Both the position numbers and the translations under genes were made by a program. Positions 24,541-35,124 of a stretch of 64,000 bases of DNA are shown here, piece by piece. The notes under the pieces are model-generated. The model saw only the letters and a list, made by a program, of their open reading frames with translations, did not search any database and had not been told where the DNA came from. This DNA comes from Siphonodentalium dalli (Eukaryota > Mollusca > Scaphopoda > Gadilida > Siphonodentaliidae). Every line of letters starts with the position of its first letter. Positions within the stretch are counted from its first letter, which is position 1. The DNA lies in the NCBI GenBank assembly GCA_032622095.1, contig CP136067.1, positions 59,957,893 through 60,021,892 of the forward strand. Reading direction: 5' to 3'.

Positions 24541-24867
24541 GGGGAGCAATAATGATTTTGTTCTGTATGATTATGTTAGTCTATATTATGTGTCGTTTAG
24601 AACAAATACTCCAGTTGCTCAAAGTCGATATGTGTTAATATAAAATTACATGTCATAAATAAAATATTGTGTTGCTGTTGTTGTTGTAACTGGGGGTTTA
24701 ATTGGAAACCTGCGGTCATCTAAAACCAGGCTCGCTGTGTCTACGGATCAGGTTTTCATCACACGAATAATGATTAGATGCTCATTAGAATAATTTAGAA
24801 AGGTCTGTCTTGTTATCATAAATATGTAGTTTTTATACAAAATCGCGTCCCGGGGAGCGGTACCTAA

Positions 24868-25752
24868 TTTCAATATCTTGAAAACCGTTGACAATTTCTG
24901 TCAAATTCTTTCTACTTGTGATGTCCAGATAACTACTGAGCCATATGTATTATATAGTTGGTCACGTATTGTTTATAACAAAGGTTTTAGTACTTAGCAT
25001 CGATGTTAATGCATGCAAAATTAACTGTTATCAATAAAATAATTGTTGTTGTTGTAACTGGGGGTCTGAAAGCCTGAACACATCTGTTATCGATTAAACG
25101 GCATCTCTGGACAACACTTTCAGTACAAGATTCATATTGGGTCCCATTCAGATCAATTCGAAAATGTTTGTAATGTCATTATCAAAAATATGTATTTTTT
25201 TCGACCAAAAACGTGTTTGGGGGAGGGGTAGCTAAAATCCAATATCTCGCAAACCGTTCAAAATTTTTGTTAACTTCTTTCTTCATATGCTTGACAGATA
25301 ACTACTACACCATATGGACAAAATATTTCAATATTATTGCAATATCCGTTTGAATGATAATGTTCGAAAAATATAATTATTTTGAAAAAGAGCGATTTTT
25401 CAACAAAAAATAAACGTTTCGGCTCCAAATGGCACGAAAATCAAAATTAACCAACACTTCTTGCATATCAGGTACATATATGGTATGCTGTAGTCATTTT
25501 AACGCCTACAATGTGGGCTAATAACTTAGGATATAGCCGCAGGGCTCACTTTACCAAAATCGTTAATTTCTGGGAAAAGTCACTGGTGGGTATCGTTCAT
25601 CGTCGATTTCAGAATAGCCACCACCAATTCCGTTATTTTTCACTATCATTTTCGTCTACAGTATATATTTCTCCTTCAAAAAAAGTTGGTTTTAACTTGT
25701 TCTACCGTGGGTAGGGGTGCCCGACCACTTTTGGCGTTTGGCCGCTGTACTA
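24868..25752 (-). repeat. Right terminal inverted repeat of the 6.7 kb element
   Basis: Complement of 19022-19913. Further inward (about 24640-24860) another diverged copy of the TTGTTGTTGTAACTGGGGGT block is present, so this arm is also internally repeated. Confidence 0.85.
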
Positions 25753-27578
25753 ATATATTACGGTGTCTGTGCTGTTTCCGGTTCACTGATATGACACGCA
25801 CACGCGGATTCGAATACACGCATTGAGTCAGAGAGACTGGTGAGATAGACAGATTAGATATATTGTGTAATTTTACTGGTCCCCATGCTTTATTCAAATT
25901 TCATTTCGAGAGTGCATTGGTTTGCAACAATGGGATTGGAGTACACATACTCGTATATATTAGGACGATAACAGACTTGTCTATCTTCAGTGTCTGTCTA
26001 GAGTTGTACGTGTACTTGTGTGGGATAACGTCCTTTCCATATTCGGAGACGACGCTAGAAGGTATCCCAACTTGAAATTTCCAACTGCAGGCATCCCTCC
26101 GAAATGTCGAAGTATGGAAATTTCCGACCTAAAACCCCTTATTGTTGGTAATTTCGAAATTATTGCCATTTCAGTCAAAACAAAAAGTAGGAAAATATTC
26201 GACGTTTGTTTAAACAAAAACTAGCTTCGCATTTAATACTGGTTTGAAAATCCAACTATAAGAACAATTTCAACCTATTCTGGTTTGAAATTTCCAACTG
26301 TTGTTAACTCAAGGAATGAAATTTTAAATATTGACCGTTTTACTAGTGTTGCGTTTATGTCACAATATTACAATGTCGTCAGGTGTTGTTGGAAAAAGAA
26401 AGGCCACAAGACACAAGACTCAGGTCATACTCTCCCATGTAGTTCCGCATTACTTAGCCCTTTCTTTACTAAGTACTCATTGACGAGTAGCTCCCTTGGG
26501 AAATGCCCACATAATAGTACAAGATCAGTTGTTGAGGTTATTATCTGAACATTTCCCACCAATTAATATGAATCCTTATGCACTTGAAGTGTCTGTTTGC
26601 TGGCTATCGTCTGTTTATATTTCCTGAACATCCCACCCCGATTAATAATTCCCGTGTATAACCGAATGAGATAATACACTCAGTAAAGAAAGGGTTAACG
26701 GTCATGCACCACGAAGATCCGATTATATTACCATATTTACATATATAGGAGACATGTTGTGGAGCAGAAGAGAGGTTCATTCCAATCAAACAAAAATGAT
26801 ATATCCCGTCTGCTTTACCTCAAGTGATATTTCCGTCACATGAGGCAACATTTATTCCACGAGGAGAGGACTTTTAAAAAATTCGACAGATAAGGTCACC
26901 ATTGACCGAATTCACGTGAACATGCAAGGATGTGTCTTCTGCTATGTTCGTAATTATATGTTCCTTCTTATTCAAGAAATAGTAGGATTATATGATATCT
27001 ATGGATTATAAAATACACATATATATGTATAGTCTCATAACAATTTCATATTTAAATTTTTTGCTTCGTTAAATGTAGACGCTTTGCACAATAGTCTCTG
27101 TATTGCCGAAACACTAGCACATTTAGGCCAAAGTGCTGTGCATTAGTTGGAAAATGAAGCTTTACCCATGTAGCTATTGTTGTGGTCTTGTGATAGCACG
27201 TGAGCTGCATCTCCCAATCGCACAAACCACAAACGTAAAGCTTATTCTAGGATAGCAGGATTATGTAACGGAATAGTCAATATATTTTATTAAATACCCA
27301 CACGTACAAGTTCAATGGACGTAGCTAGACGGTTCCCATGGGGCGCACCTTCAAATTTCCGGCCAACTGCACCCACCCCATTGAACCAAACATCAAACTC
27401 ACAGGTTCGCAGAATTCCATTTGCACCCCCTTGCAATATCCAACCTGACACACCCTAATATTGGAAAATTACCAACTATTACTGGTTGGGAAATCAAACA
27501 ATGAGAACAAATCCAACCTATATATGTTGTCAAATTAATGTTCAACTAATGCTGTGTCAGGCATGAAATTTCCAACTG
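25753..27578 (+). repeat. Segmental duplication, copy A, right part
   Basis: Near-identical to 36667-38478. The match begins at the insertion point of the long-TIR element and ends inside the composite repeat at TTTCCAACTG. No host gene is recognised inside. Confidence 0.9.
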
Positions 27579-28012
27579 TTGGAAATGTACCGAGGTTCGA
27601 GGGGAGACACCCCCAAGCAATCCCTGTCGCCACGTCCCTGAAAAGTTTCATGTGTTATGTACAACGTTTTTGGAAATTGATTCAGGAGAACTAGAGCTAG
27701 AGAAATGCTTGCCCTCATCAATAAACACACTTTAACTTGAACAAAAAGAAGATGCGATGTAGTCGGATTGGCAACTAATTAGGTGCCATGTATATACATT
27801 TAGAAGAAAAGCATGACTTTCACAACACAAACATGAACATTATAAATATAAGATACAAATTATACTTGCAATTTCAAATACATGAGCCATGTTTGACGCT
27901 GGGAGAACATTAAACCTAGATCCGGCGACCACGTGGATTTCAAAATCTAACCTAGAATCCGTGTAATCTTGACTTAGCCCCGTCCCAGATTCTCCCACGA
28001 AATAACGACTCA
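27180..28012 (-). mobile_element. Composite dispersed repeat, copy (b)
   Basis: Minus-strand counterpart of 6160-7000 with the same block order. These are the GTTATTTCGTGGGAG block, CAAGTTAAAGTGTG, CAGGGACGTGGCGACAGGG, the TTGGAAATTTC cluster, and GCTTTACGTTTGTGGTTTG. The left part (to 27578) also lies in the segmental duplication, so copy B carries a truncated version at 38080-38478. Confidence 0.7.
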
Positions 28013-28049
28013 GGGAACCCTATAAAGTCGAAAAAAATAACGCGGGGAA

Positions 28050-28317
28050 AATATCTCTTAGTTATTATCTGTTCCTTAACAATGTACTTCACTGAAGGTC
28101 CCAACTCGAAATTGATTGCTTTTCTGTGACCTTTTTTGAGCCGATATCGCAATAAACATTTAATTAATTAACCCAGGAGAAATTCCATAATTGTAAGCGA
28201 CGCAAACCAAAATCGCTCACAAAGTCACTTGAATTGTGAAATTTCGAGTTAGGACCATCAACTATATATACAGTGAAGTCCATCATTAAGGTACAGATAA
28301 TAACTAAGAAATATATT
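28050..28317. repeat. Foldback MITE-like inverted repeat
   Basis: Arms 28050-28118 and 28237-28317 are imperfect inverted copies sharing CTTAGTTATTATCTG, GACTTCACTG/TACTTCACTG and AACTCGAAATT. The spacer is about 120 bp. No coding content. Confidence 0.7.
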
Positions 28318-29246
28318 ACCAGGAAATAAAGTCAGTTTCACAAAGATTGTCCATGCAGATAAGTGGATAACATATATAGCCGTCCAAAAAGCCTTCTGAA
28401 ACTAGTTCAGTCATGCATGAACTTATCATTTTGCTGGAACTTGAGCTCGTGACTGATGCATATCCCATGTATTTCACATCAACAATAGGTTGAAAGAAAA
28501 TAATTTCAAAGTTCGTGTTGACACACACGAACCTCGTCCAAATACGCGTTTACTCTCCAGATCTTTGGGCCACGCCAATAAATTCCTGTCGTATTATTGA
28601 ACTCATAAACCGCACCATTCCGAATTCACGATGTTCAACGAAAGCGAAGCAAGTTGGTGAGAAAAAAAACAACAACCAGGAATCCGATTTCGATAGGCCC
28701 CAATGCAATGTCAACATAGTGTGGGAAGGTACGGTGTGACGTCACGGGCCAAAAATTAAATGCATCCAATTCGATGTTTTCGCAGTAGTGATGCGCGCGC
28801 CACGGGGTTTCCCCGATACCTTAATCGACATCGGATAAACTTCGGACGAGTCATTTCGGTCTCAGAGCGACTGTGGATCTAATAAGCGGGGGAATGAGTA
28901 AAATATTATCTTTGCGACTTCGACTTCTTGGCACCGATAGCAAGAATCCAACCACAACAATTTCTATGAAATCTTTTTGAAGATACGCTAAATTTACATT
29001 TATTTCCAAAAGCACATTCTGCTGTTACATATATTCCACATTAATTTTTTGAAGATAAACTGTTAAATAAAAAATATGGTAATTTCTTAAATATAGTAAC
29101 ATATCCTGTCCATGTTGTGAAAACATTAGGGTAATAGTCCTGATGACAAAAGCTACCAGTATGTGGTATCTCTGATTTTATATCAGAACATTTTTGGAAA
29201 AGAGACGTCATCTTTAACGAAAAGAGTATATTTATTATATGGTGGT
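28318..29246. other. Region downstream of the second transporter exon, no further exon found
   Basis: This should be intron 1 of the minus-strand gene that starts at 29337. No sequence encoding the next expected transporter segment (GFAFLEAG-type) was found by eye. A TGACGTCA (CRE-like) site lies near 28737. Confidence 0.3.
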
Positions 29247-29252
29247 ACTTAC

Positions 29253-29337
29253 ATAGGATAATCATCCCGTTCATAATCAGGAACATTTGATCCACATTGC
29301 TCTTGAGAATGGCATAGTCTTCTTCAAAGCTGGCCAT
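29253..29337 (-). CDS. First coding exon of an Amt-type ammonium transporter-like gene (copy 2)
   Basis: Encodes about 28 residues, MASFEEDYAILKSNVDQMFL followed by IMNGMIIL, and ends in a GTAAGT donor (plus-strand 29247-29252) with one base of the next codon left over. Copy 1 at 217-295 has the same phase and nearly the same peptide (xxLKxNVDQMFLxxNGMIIL) but clearly diverged codons, so this is an old tandem gene duplication, not a recent repeat. Amt/MEP proteins are trimeric membrane ammonium channels; their invertebrate N-termini have this LKxNVDQxFL pattern. The start could also be the Met two codons upstream (29341-29343). Downstream exons were not located. Confidence 0.55.
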
Positions 29338-30092
29338 GGTCAATCACAAACTCTTGACACTAGCACCGATGGAGAAATTGACAGAAAAAATTATGCGTGG
29401 CTTTTTGTCTCAGCAGAGCAAAGTTCTATTACTGCAAAACCAAAACAAATGTTCACGTTAACACCATGGCACTTCAGGTACCAAATTAAGACAGTCTACC
29501 CATTGAATACAGAATATCTTATCGCGAATGAAACAACCCTGATGTCAAACAGGTAGTTGTGAAAGCAACTGAATGAAATTACCATAATAAGCAAAGCGAA
29601 ACTGTTTGATTCTTATATTACAGGCATGGCAGGGCCATTGAGAAGGTGTGCGATTCACTGGGCAATCAAATTCTATTCATTTTGGTTAGGCCAATAAAAA
29701 CTTGTTTTTGTGTTTCAATGAGATCCCTTATCCAATCCGCCTATATATCCTGAATACGAACTATATTTTATCTTGCATGTGCCAGAAGGATAATTTTTAG
29801 ACTATTGTTACTTGTTTCTCTACGTTTGTTTGTTATCTGTGAAGTCGCATTTTGGCTCGTTCCTTTGTTAGATTTAGGCTTATTCGTAAATCCAACCTGG
29901 TCTTTGTGCATTAATTGTAAGACGTCAATTCGGACCCACGTGTTAATTAACAACCATTTAACGCACCTGGTGTCAATGTTATTTTCAGAGCGGCTTAATT
30001 ATTATTTGTTAACCTGATAATGTGAACAGGTTTAATCGAATGTTATGTAATTGCTAATTCGGTCATAGGTCACGCATAAACCCTGAATTCGC
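29338..30092. other. Upstream region of the second transporter exon
   Basis: Expected to hold the 5' UTR or promoter of the minus-strand gene. No clear core promoter, repeat or other gene was recognised. Confidence 0.3.
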
Positions 30093-30165
30093 ACTGCTGC
30101 ACTTTCTGTATACAAGTTCATTTTAATTTTTGCCACCTCACCAGGGTCGGAATTGGAGGGTATTT
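30093..30165 (+). repeat. 73 bp segment duplicated at 38475-38547
   Basis: Identical to the sequence joined directly to the right end of duplication copy B. It starts ACTGCTGCACTTTCTG and ends GGAGGGTATTT. The first four bases (ACTG) are shared with the end of the duplication, a short microhomology. Confidence 0.85.
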
Positions 30166-30309
30166 ATATATATATCTTTAATCCTCCGATAACGAAGAGT
30201 GGATAAACATACATATTATATATTGTTTTACAAACTCGTGAACAAAGAACAGTACGACAGAAAGATAAGTCTTATCAGCAACAAAGATTACCCTTCATGT
30301 AAATAACGT

Positions 30310-30765
30310 ATTTACAAATACATAGGTGCACACAATCGTTCAGATGCACATTCCGGCCATCGTACATGTATTACGTACTTACATATACGCTCATTCGCGT
30401 GCATATATGCATCCAATCATGCATACATCGATATACACCTGCTTGAGGCATGTATACATCCATCCATGCACACAACCGCATTAACCCCTCACATGCTGGC
30501 CAACACTCGCAAAGAAACGCGCACCTGACGTACGTACATAAATACATACATACATATGCATCAATCCATACATTCATACATACAAACCTATTACATACCT
30601 ACACTTTCCTGGATACAGATATACAGCCACACATATACACGTACGTATATACGTGCAAACATGCACAGTCAGCAATATCCACATATACTCGTTTCACCTA
30701 TCCATATACATATGCACATATACAAGTATACACACACGGTGACACACACGTTCACACAACACAAA
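30310..30765. repeat. Degenerate tetranucleotide (CATA/TACA)n microsatellite
   Basis: Imperfect ATAC/CATA repeats with interspersed CACA and CATC. Frames through it read as Tyr/His/Thr/Ile low complexity and are not genes. It lies on the 3' side of the minus-strand LINE fragment at 31184-31873. Confidence 0.8.
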
Positions 30766-31183
30766 ATCAACACAAAATCAATAAGTCAAGAGGGACCGGG
30801 CCGGATCTATAGCTTGCGGCGAGTATATGAATTAGGATGTAAGATAAAGTGACAACGTTTAAGAAAAGCAATGAGCTTGTTTCATTTTGGAATTTTACCG
30901 TCTCCGTTCGTGGGCTATCAGCATAACCATTGTTGTGTTCGGTTAGTATTGACTCTATGTAATACTCACTACATACCATAGGTCCCCGTCCATTTACAAC
31001 AACAGGATGGCGACAAGAGCATCCAGTCTAACAGTACGTAAGTTTTCGTGCAAGATACGAGAAACAAGTACTTAATGGTTATACTCGCAACGAAAGTCCA
31101 CGACCAGATGAAATCGTCTGCCCGAAAAAATTCTCTAAGCGGACTACTGTTAATCAATTCAGCACCACGATGCGCCAAACAAA

Positions 31184-31873
31184 TTATTGCGTTAGTTTAC
31201 TATAATTTTCCCATAATTTTGCTGTGTTTCTAACGAAAAATGTGACAAATTTGTATTTATCAAGAAATGGTATCAAGTTATCAGCAATGTCAGGTATGTG
31301 CCCCAAAAATATTGCTGCAAGTTCTGGTGTGTTCAGATTGTCCAGCATAATATAGAAATTGATCCCAAAGAGATCTATTATCTTGTACCATATAACATTT
31401 CGAGTTTCGCAAATTGCTGGACAATCGAACAATATGTGCATTACTTTGTGTATATACGGATGCAGACACGCATCACACACTCCTTTTTGGTCATATGTTG
31501 TTTGTGATATTATTCTTCCCACCTGAAGAAAATTTTCTTTGAATTGAGGATGCGCACGGCATACGCGCCATAAAAATGACAGCGAAAATTCACTTTGAAT
31601 TTGACTGAAAATATATAGCCACGGATCACTAGAAATTGTGGTTTTCCAACTTTCACTGTACTTTGTATCAATGGCTACATTTACCAGATTCTTCCAACTA
31701 TCTTTAGTTGGGAAGGTATTAACATTAGCAAAGTTCGTAAGGAAATCAAGTAAACCATATCTTAATAAGATTATGGTTAGCTCATTCAAAAATGACTTTG
31801 ATGGGCGAATTGTGTTAGTTAAGGATTCATGCATTCGTAAGAGAAATATATGTGATGAAGCTTTTTCGGGCAT
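31184..31873 (-). pseudogene. C-terminal fragment of a LINE ORF2 related to the 41-48 kb element
   Basis: The 229-codon frame aligns by eye with the end of the ORF2 at 43868-47332. Shared landmarks are SLSFLWRVCRAHPQF versus SMSKLWRLCRKFPQN, CDACLHPYIHKVMHILFDC versus CPICERTYIDRVKHILIDC (both C-x2-C-x9-H-x4-C), and a terminal TAKLWENYSKL versus TAQLWLSFNAL. Endonuclease and RT domains are missing. Its 5' edge abuts the start of duplication copy B (31870) within a few bases. It is a diverged, 5'-truncated relative of the intact family. Confidence 0.75.
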
Positions 31874-33807
31874 GTTAATACTAAAACGAATATCCGATTA
31901 GCTGCATGCATGCGAACGGCAGCATTCACGTGCGTGTGATCGAGGCATCGCGTTATCATTCATTCACGTTCTTGAGATCACAAATCTGAATGCTGAGATG
32001 GATGTTCAATTAATTTCAATTGATACATATGCACACAATATTTCGAATATCTTATGGATTCATATTTTCGATGTCATTCGCAGTCCAATTGATCAGTCTC
32101 AGATAAACAAAACCATCGAAAACTCATCAGAACTCCTTAAGTAATACGCATATTTACTGCACAGAAACTCGGCGTTTGGTCGGATCTTCATCTGTGCCTT
32201 TCGGATCTTTCTGGACCGACAGTGGTCCCTTCATATCGCGCGGATATTGAGAACGACATGGATTTTTAAAATTCTGTCAAATCCTATGCTTCATTGACAG
32301 ATTCAACTGTATACCGGCATTTGTTTTGGAAGCGTGGAAGTCCAGAAACTATACTAGTGAATGGATGTTCTCGAAAAATTTAGTGAGCAAAAGCAAAAAC
32401 ACCATTGAAAAAATTCGCCAAAAAAAATTAATGGTTTGATCTGGGAAAACTGATTGACAACTGGTGGATAAATACTTCTGCTTCATGTGGTAATACACAT
32501 ACGATTCTCGATGTTTGTTTTACAATGAGAAACAAACATATCCCCATATCATATACGTGAAAATGACTTTCCCATTTCCTCGGCTTTGGCCGTATCCTCG
32601 GCTTTGGCCGTACCACGTACACGCGCGGGGGTGATAATGCAGATCGGCCGACTATAAGAACAATTTCAACCTATTCTGGTTTGAAATTTCCAACTGTTGT
32701 TACGCCAGGAATGAAATTTTAAATATTGACCGTTTTACTAGTGTTGCGGTACTACTGTAATATTACAGCACAGTTTTACTATATGATCAGAGATCTATAC
32801 ACGCAATATTTTTACTTCGTTTTTTTTTTGTGGAATTTTTTTTTTAAAGGTGTCGATATAAATTTCGGATGTAAAACGTACCGGTATGAAATAATTCTGC
32901 TTGTCTCCTATAACAAGTGGAGTTTTCAGAACATTTTGAGCCTTCAAAATCAATACATGTGTATGCGTATCTATATGTATTCTAAGTTACTATATAGTGT
33001 TCCAAATAAACGTGTAGTCCCAAATAAACGACCAGGGTGGGAATCCTAAATATAAAATTTAATAATTGTGCAGACCCGAATAATTGTGAAGGGAAGTACA
33101 TGTACATGTACAGTTCGAAACCATCATAACTGTTGATTTGTAGTTATCGGATAGAGAAATTGTAATGTATACACCGGCTTTTCCAGTCTGAAATGGTCGT
33201 TATACCTATTCTCTTCAGCATAGTTGTCAAAACATAAACAAACATGACATCTTATAGGAGTAAAATTCCAAACTTGATCCAGGTATATTTGACATTATAG
33301 GTTTGGACCATTAGGGGCGTGGCGACAGGGGGGAAGTCACATATCACCCCAACTTCATCAAAATTTTCTAAATGTTGGAAATTTCATAGCTGACACAACA
33401 TTAGTTGGAAATTTCTGTTATTTCTTGAAATATATTTTATTTGTAAATTAAGCATGACACGAATGGGTTGGGGACAATTTAAGTTACAAAAACTAACTTG
33501 GCCCTTCTCTCGGTTAACAAACATTTTATACACACTTGAACAAAATGGCGAAGAAAAAGAAACAAGATCATACAAGTTTAACATTTGTGCACTGACCAGT
33601 ACTGGCGTACGTGTTTAATGGGAAGGAGTTTGGTGGGAGGTAGTGTGTTAATGCAAATAACAACGAGATTATACGACTGTTAAGCCAATTATTAATACAT
33701 ATTTGCGCAGGTCTGATTGTCAGCCGTCTTATTCAATAGCAATCTTGATCAAATAGAAGCATGCAGCTGAAGGATATTCTGACTATATATAGGTCTGTCC
33801 TACATCC
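31870..33807 (+). repeat. Segmental duplication, copy B, left part
   Basis: Near-identical to 17043-18980. The match breaks at TACATCC (33801-33807), where the tandem Gag-like units are inserted, and resumes at TTGATATG (36636). Confidence 0.9.
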
Positions 33808-33881
33808 TACAATTCACAGAGGCACACAACAGTTCACACATCGGTCGGACCACCAGAGAGTTAGGATCGCCACCTCTCAGG

Positions 33882-34640
33882 ATGACTACGCCACCGAAAA
33901 TCCCGAATGCTATTACAACAATGCTGGACTCCATGCATGTCGCGCCTTGTGTGAGCTGGTCACTCCATGCACACAAAGGCGGATACCAGTTGGTTTTGGA
34001 CTTCCAGTCCTGCCCGGCAAATCCCTTATCAGGGCTCTCTACCGGGAGAGGTCTGGAAACTACCAAACCAGCTAGGAAGAAGCGAAAGAAAAAGACTCCA
34101 TCCAGGAAAAAGAGAGACACAGAGAGATTGGCTGCGTGGAAAAGGAGGAAATCGACTGATGCCACACCAGGCGACACCTCCCGCGCAGCCGAGATCGATT
34201 CACCGCCCGAAGTGGTAATGGACTCCCCATCGCCACGGATAGACGCGGACATCTCCTTTTTCAACCCGAAGACGCCGGATTACACCGAACCGGAGTCTTC
34301 ACCTGCCTCTCCTACAGCAAACGAAGCACCAACATCCGACTCCGAAGACACACCTGACTCCGACACCAACGACACATCTGACTCTAACCCAGACGACAAA
34401 TCTGATTCCGACTCCGACGACACATCTGATTCCGACTCCGATTCCGAAGAAAAAGAAAGACACAAGCACACAATGGAACTATTAGCGAAAGTACAAGAAT
34501 CATTAAGACAAGCCGAGTTACAACAAACCGAAACCGAAAAGCTCTTCAATCGTCCGACTTCAAGTTACCAAACATCACCATCCGAACCACCGCCAAAAAA
34601 GAGAAATAGAAATAGAAAGACACAAAACAACCGCCGCTAG
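33882..34640 (+). CDS. Gag-like acidic/basic protein of the tandem element (unit 1)
   Basis: A 252-codon intact ORF of unknown family. Layout: N-terminal domain (about 1-45) with SWSLHAHKGGYQLVLDF; basic linker (about 60-85) with KKRKKKTPSRKKRD and LAAW; a Ser/Pro-rich part with FFNPKTPDYTEPE (about 125-140); an acidic Ser-Asp repeat (about 150-190); a Gln/Glu coiled-coil-like helix (about 190-225); and a Lys/Arg tail. The second unit encodes the same order of blocks with diverged sequence, so the protein is conserved beyond chance. The basic and acidic blocks suit RNA or nucleosome binding, as in LINE ORF1 or Gag, but no known domain is certain. The start ATG follows the conserved CACCTCTCAGG block. 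Confidence 0.6.
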   Translation: MTTPPKIPNAITTMLDSMHVAPCVSWSLHAHKGGYQLVLDFQSCPANPLSGLSTGRGLETTKPARKKRKKKTPSRKKRDTERLAAWKRRKSTDATPGDTSRAAEIDSPPEVVMDSPSPRIDADISFFNPKTPDYTEPESSPASPTANEAPTSDSEDTPDSDTNDTSDSNPDDKSDSDSDDTSDSDSDSEEKERHKHTMELLAKVQESLRQAELQQTETEKLFNRPTSSYQTSPSEPPPKKRNRNRKTQNNRR

Positions 34641-34742
34641 GACTCCCCCACCACGCTTTCGCCGCCTTGCCTCCAACCACAGCACCTACAACAGCCAAAA
34701 TTACCGATCTTCATCGAATAAATCAAGAAAGGGTGAAGGGAC

Positions 34743-34787
34743 ATGCAAACTGCAGTCCGACCATCCTACCCGGCCTTCGGCCGGAAA
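34743..34787 (+). other. Paired hairpins at the 3' end of tandem unit 1
   Basis: TGCA-AAC-TGCA is followed 14 bases later by CCGGCC-TTC-GGCCGG, then AAAC. The corresponding place in unit 2 has CGCA-CAA-TGCG and CCGGCC-TGC-GGCCGG. The outer pair of the first stem changed on both sides (T-A to C-G), a compensatory change that supports a folded structure. Confidence 0.6.
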
Positions 34788-35124
34788 CGACTCAACAACC
34801 TACAATTCACATCAACACGGACCTCCAGAGAGCTTGGATCGCCACCTCTCAGGATGAACTCACCACCGTTAATACCAATTAGTGTCACTAATATGCTGGA
34901 CGCCATGCATGTCACGCCTTGTCTGAGCTGGTCACTTCATGCTCATAAAGGCGGATACCAGCTGGTTCTGGATTTCCAAACCGGCCCGGCACAGCCCTTT
35001 TCAGGGCTCCCTACCGGACCGGAAAATACCAGATCAGCACGGAAACCACGACAAAAGATGAACAAAAAAAAGAAGAAAACACCATCAAGGAAAAAAAGAG
35101 ATGCCGAGAGACTAGCCGCGTGGA

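Larger units (their letters stand above)
19022..25752. mobile_element. 6.7 kb element with ~0.9 kb terminal inverted repeats and satellite core
   Basis: Insertion into copy A of the duplication; copy B has the empty site (GCATATATTACGG at 36673-36685). The ends are TAGTGCAGCGGCC and its complement with one mismatch. They are flanked by ATA at 19019-19021 and 25753-25755, consistent with a 3 bp duplication. The arms (19022-19913 and 24868-25752) are long inverted copies, and each arm is partly re-duplicated inward (left second unit 19905-20505). The core is a ~190 bp satellite. An L2/CR1 fragment is nested inside. No transposase was recognised, so it looks non-autonomous or foldback-like; the superfamily is undetermined. 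Confidence 0.8.

Noticed and set aside
30371-30852. Tyr/His/Thr-rich frames
   Set aside because: Translations of the degenerate CATA repeat.
34280-34549. Minus-strand Ser/Glu-rich frame
   Set aside because: Antisense shadow of the Ser-Asp repeat in the Gag-like ORF.
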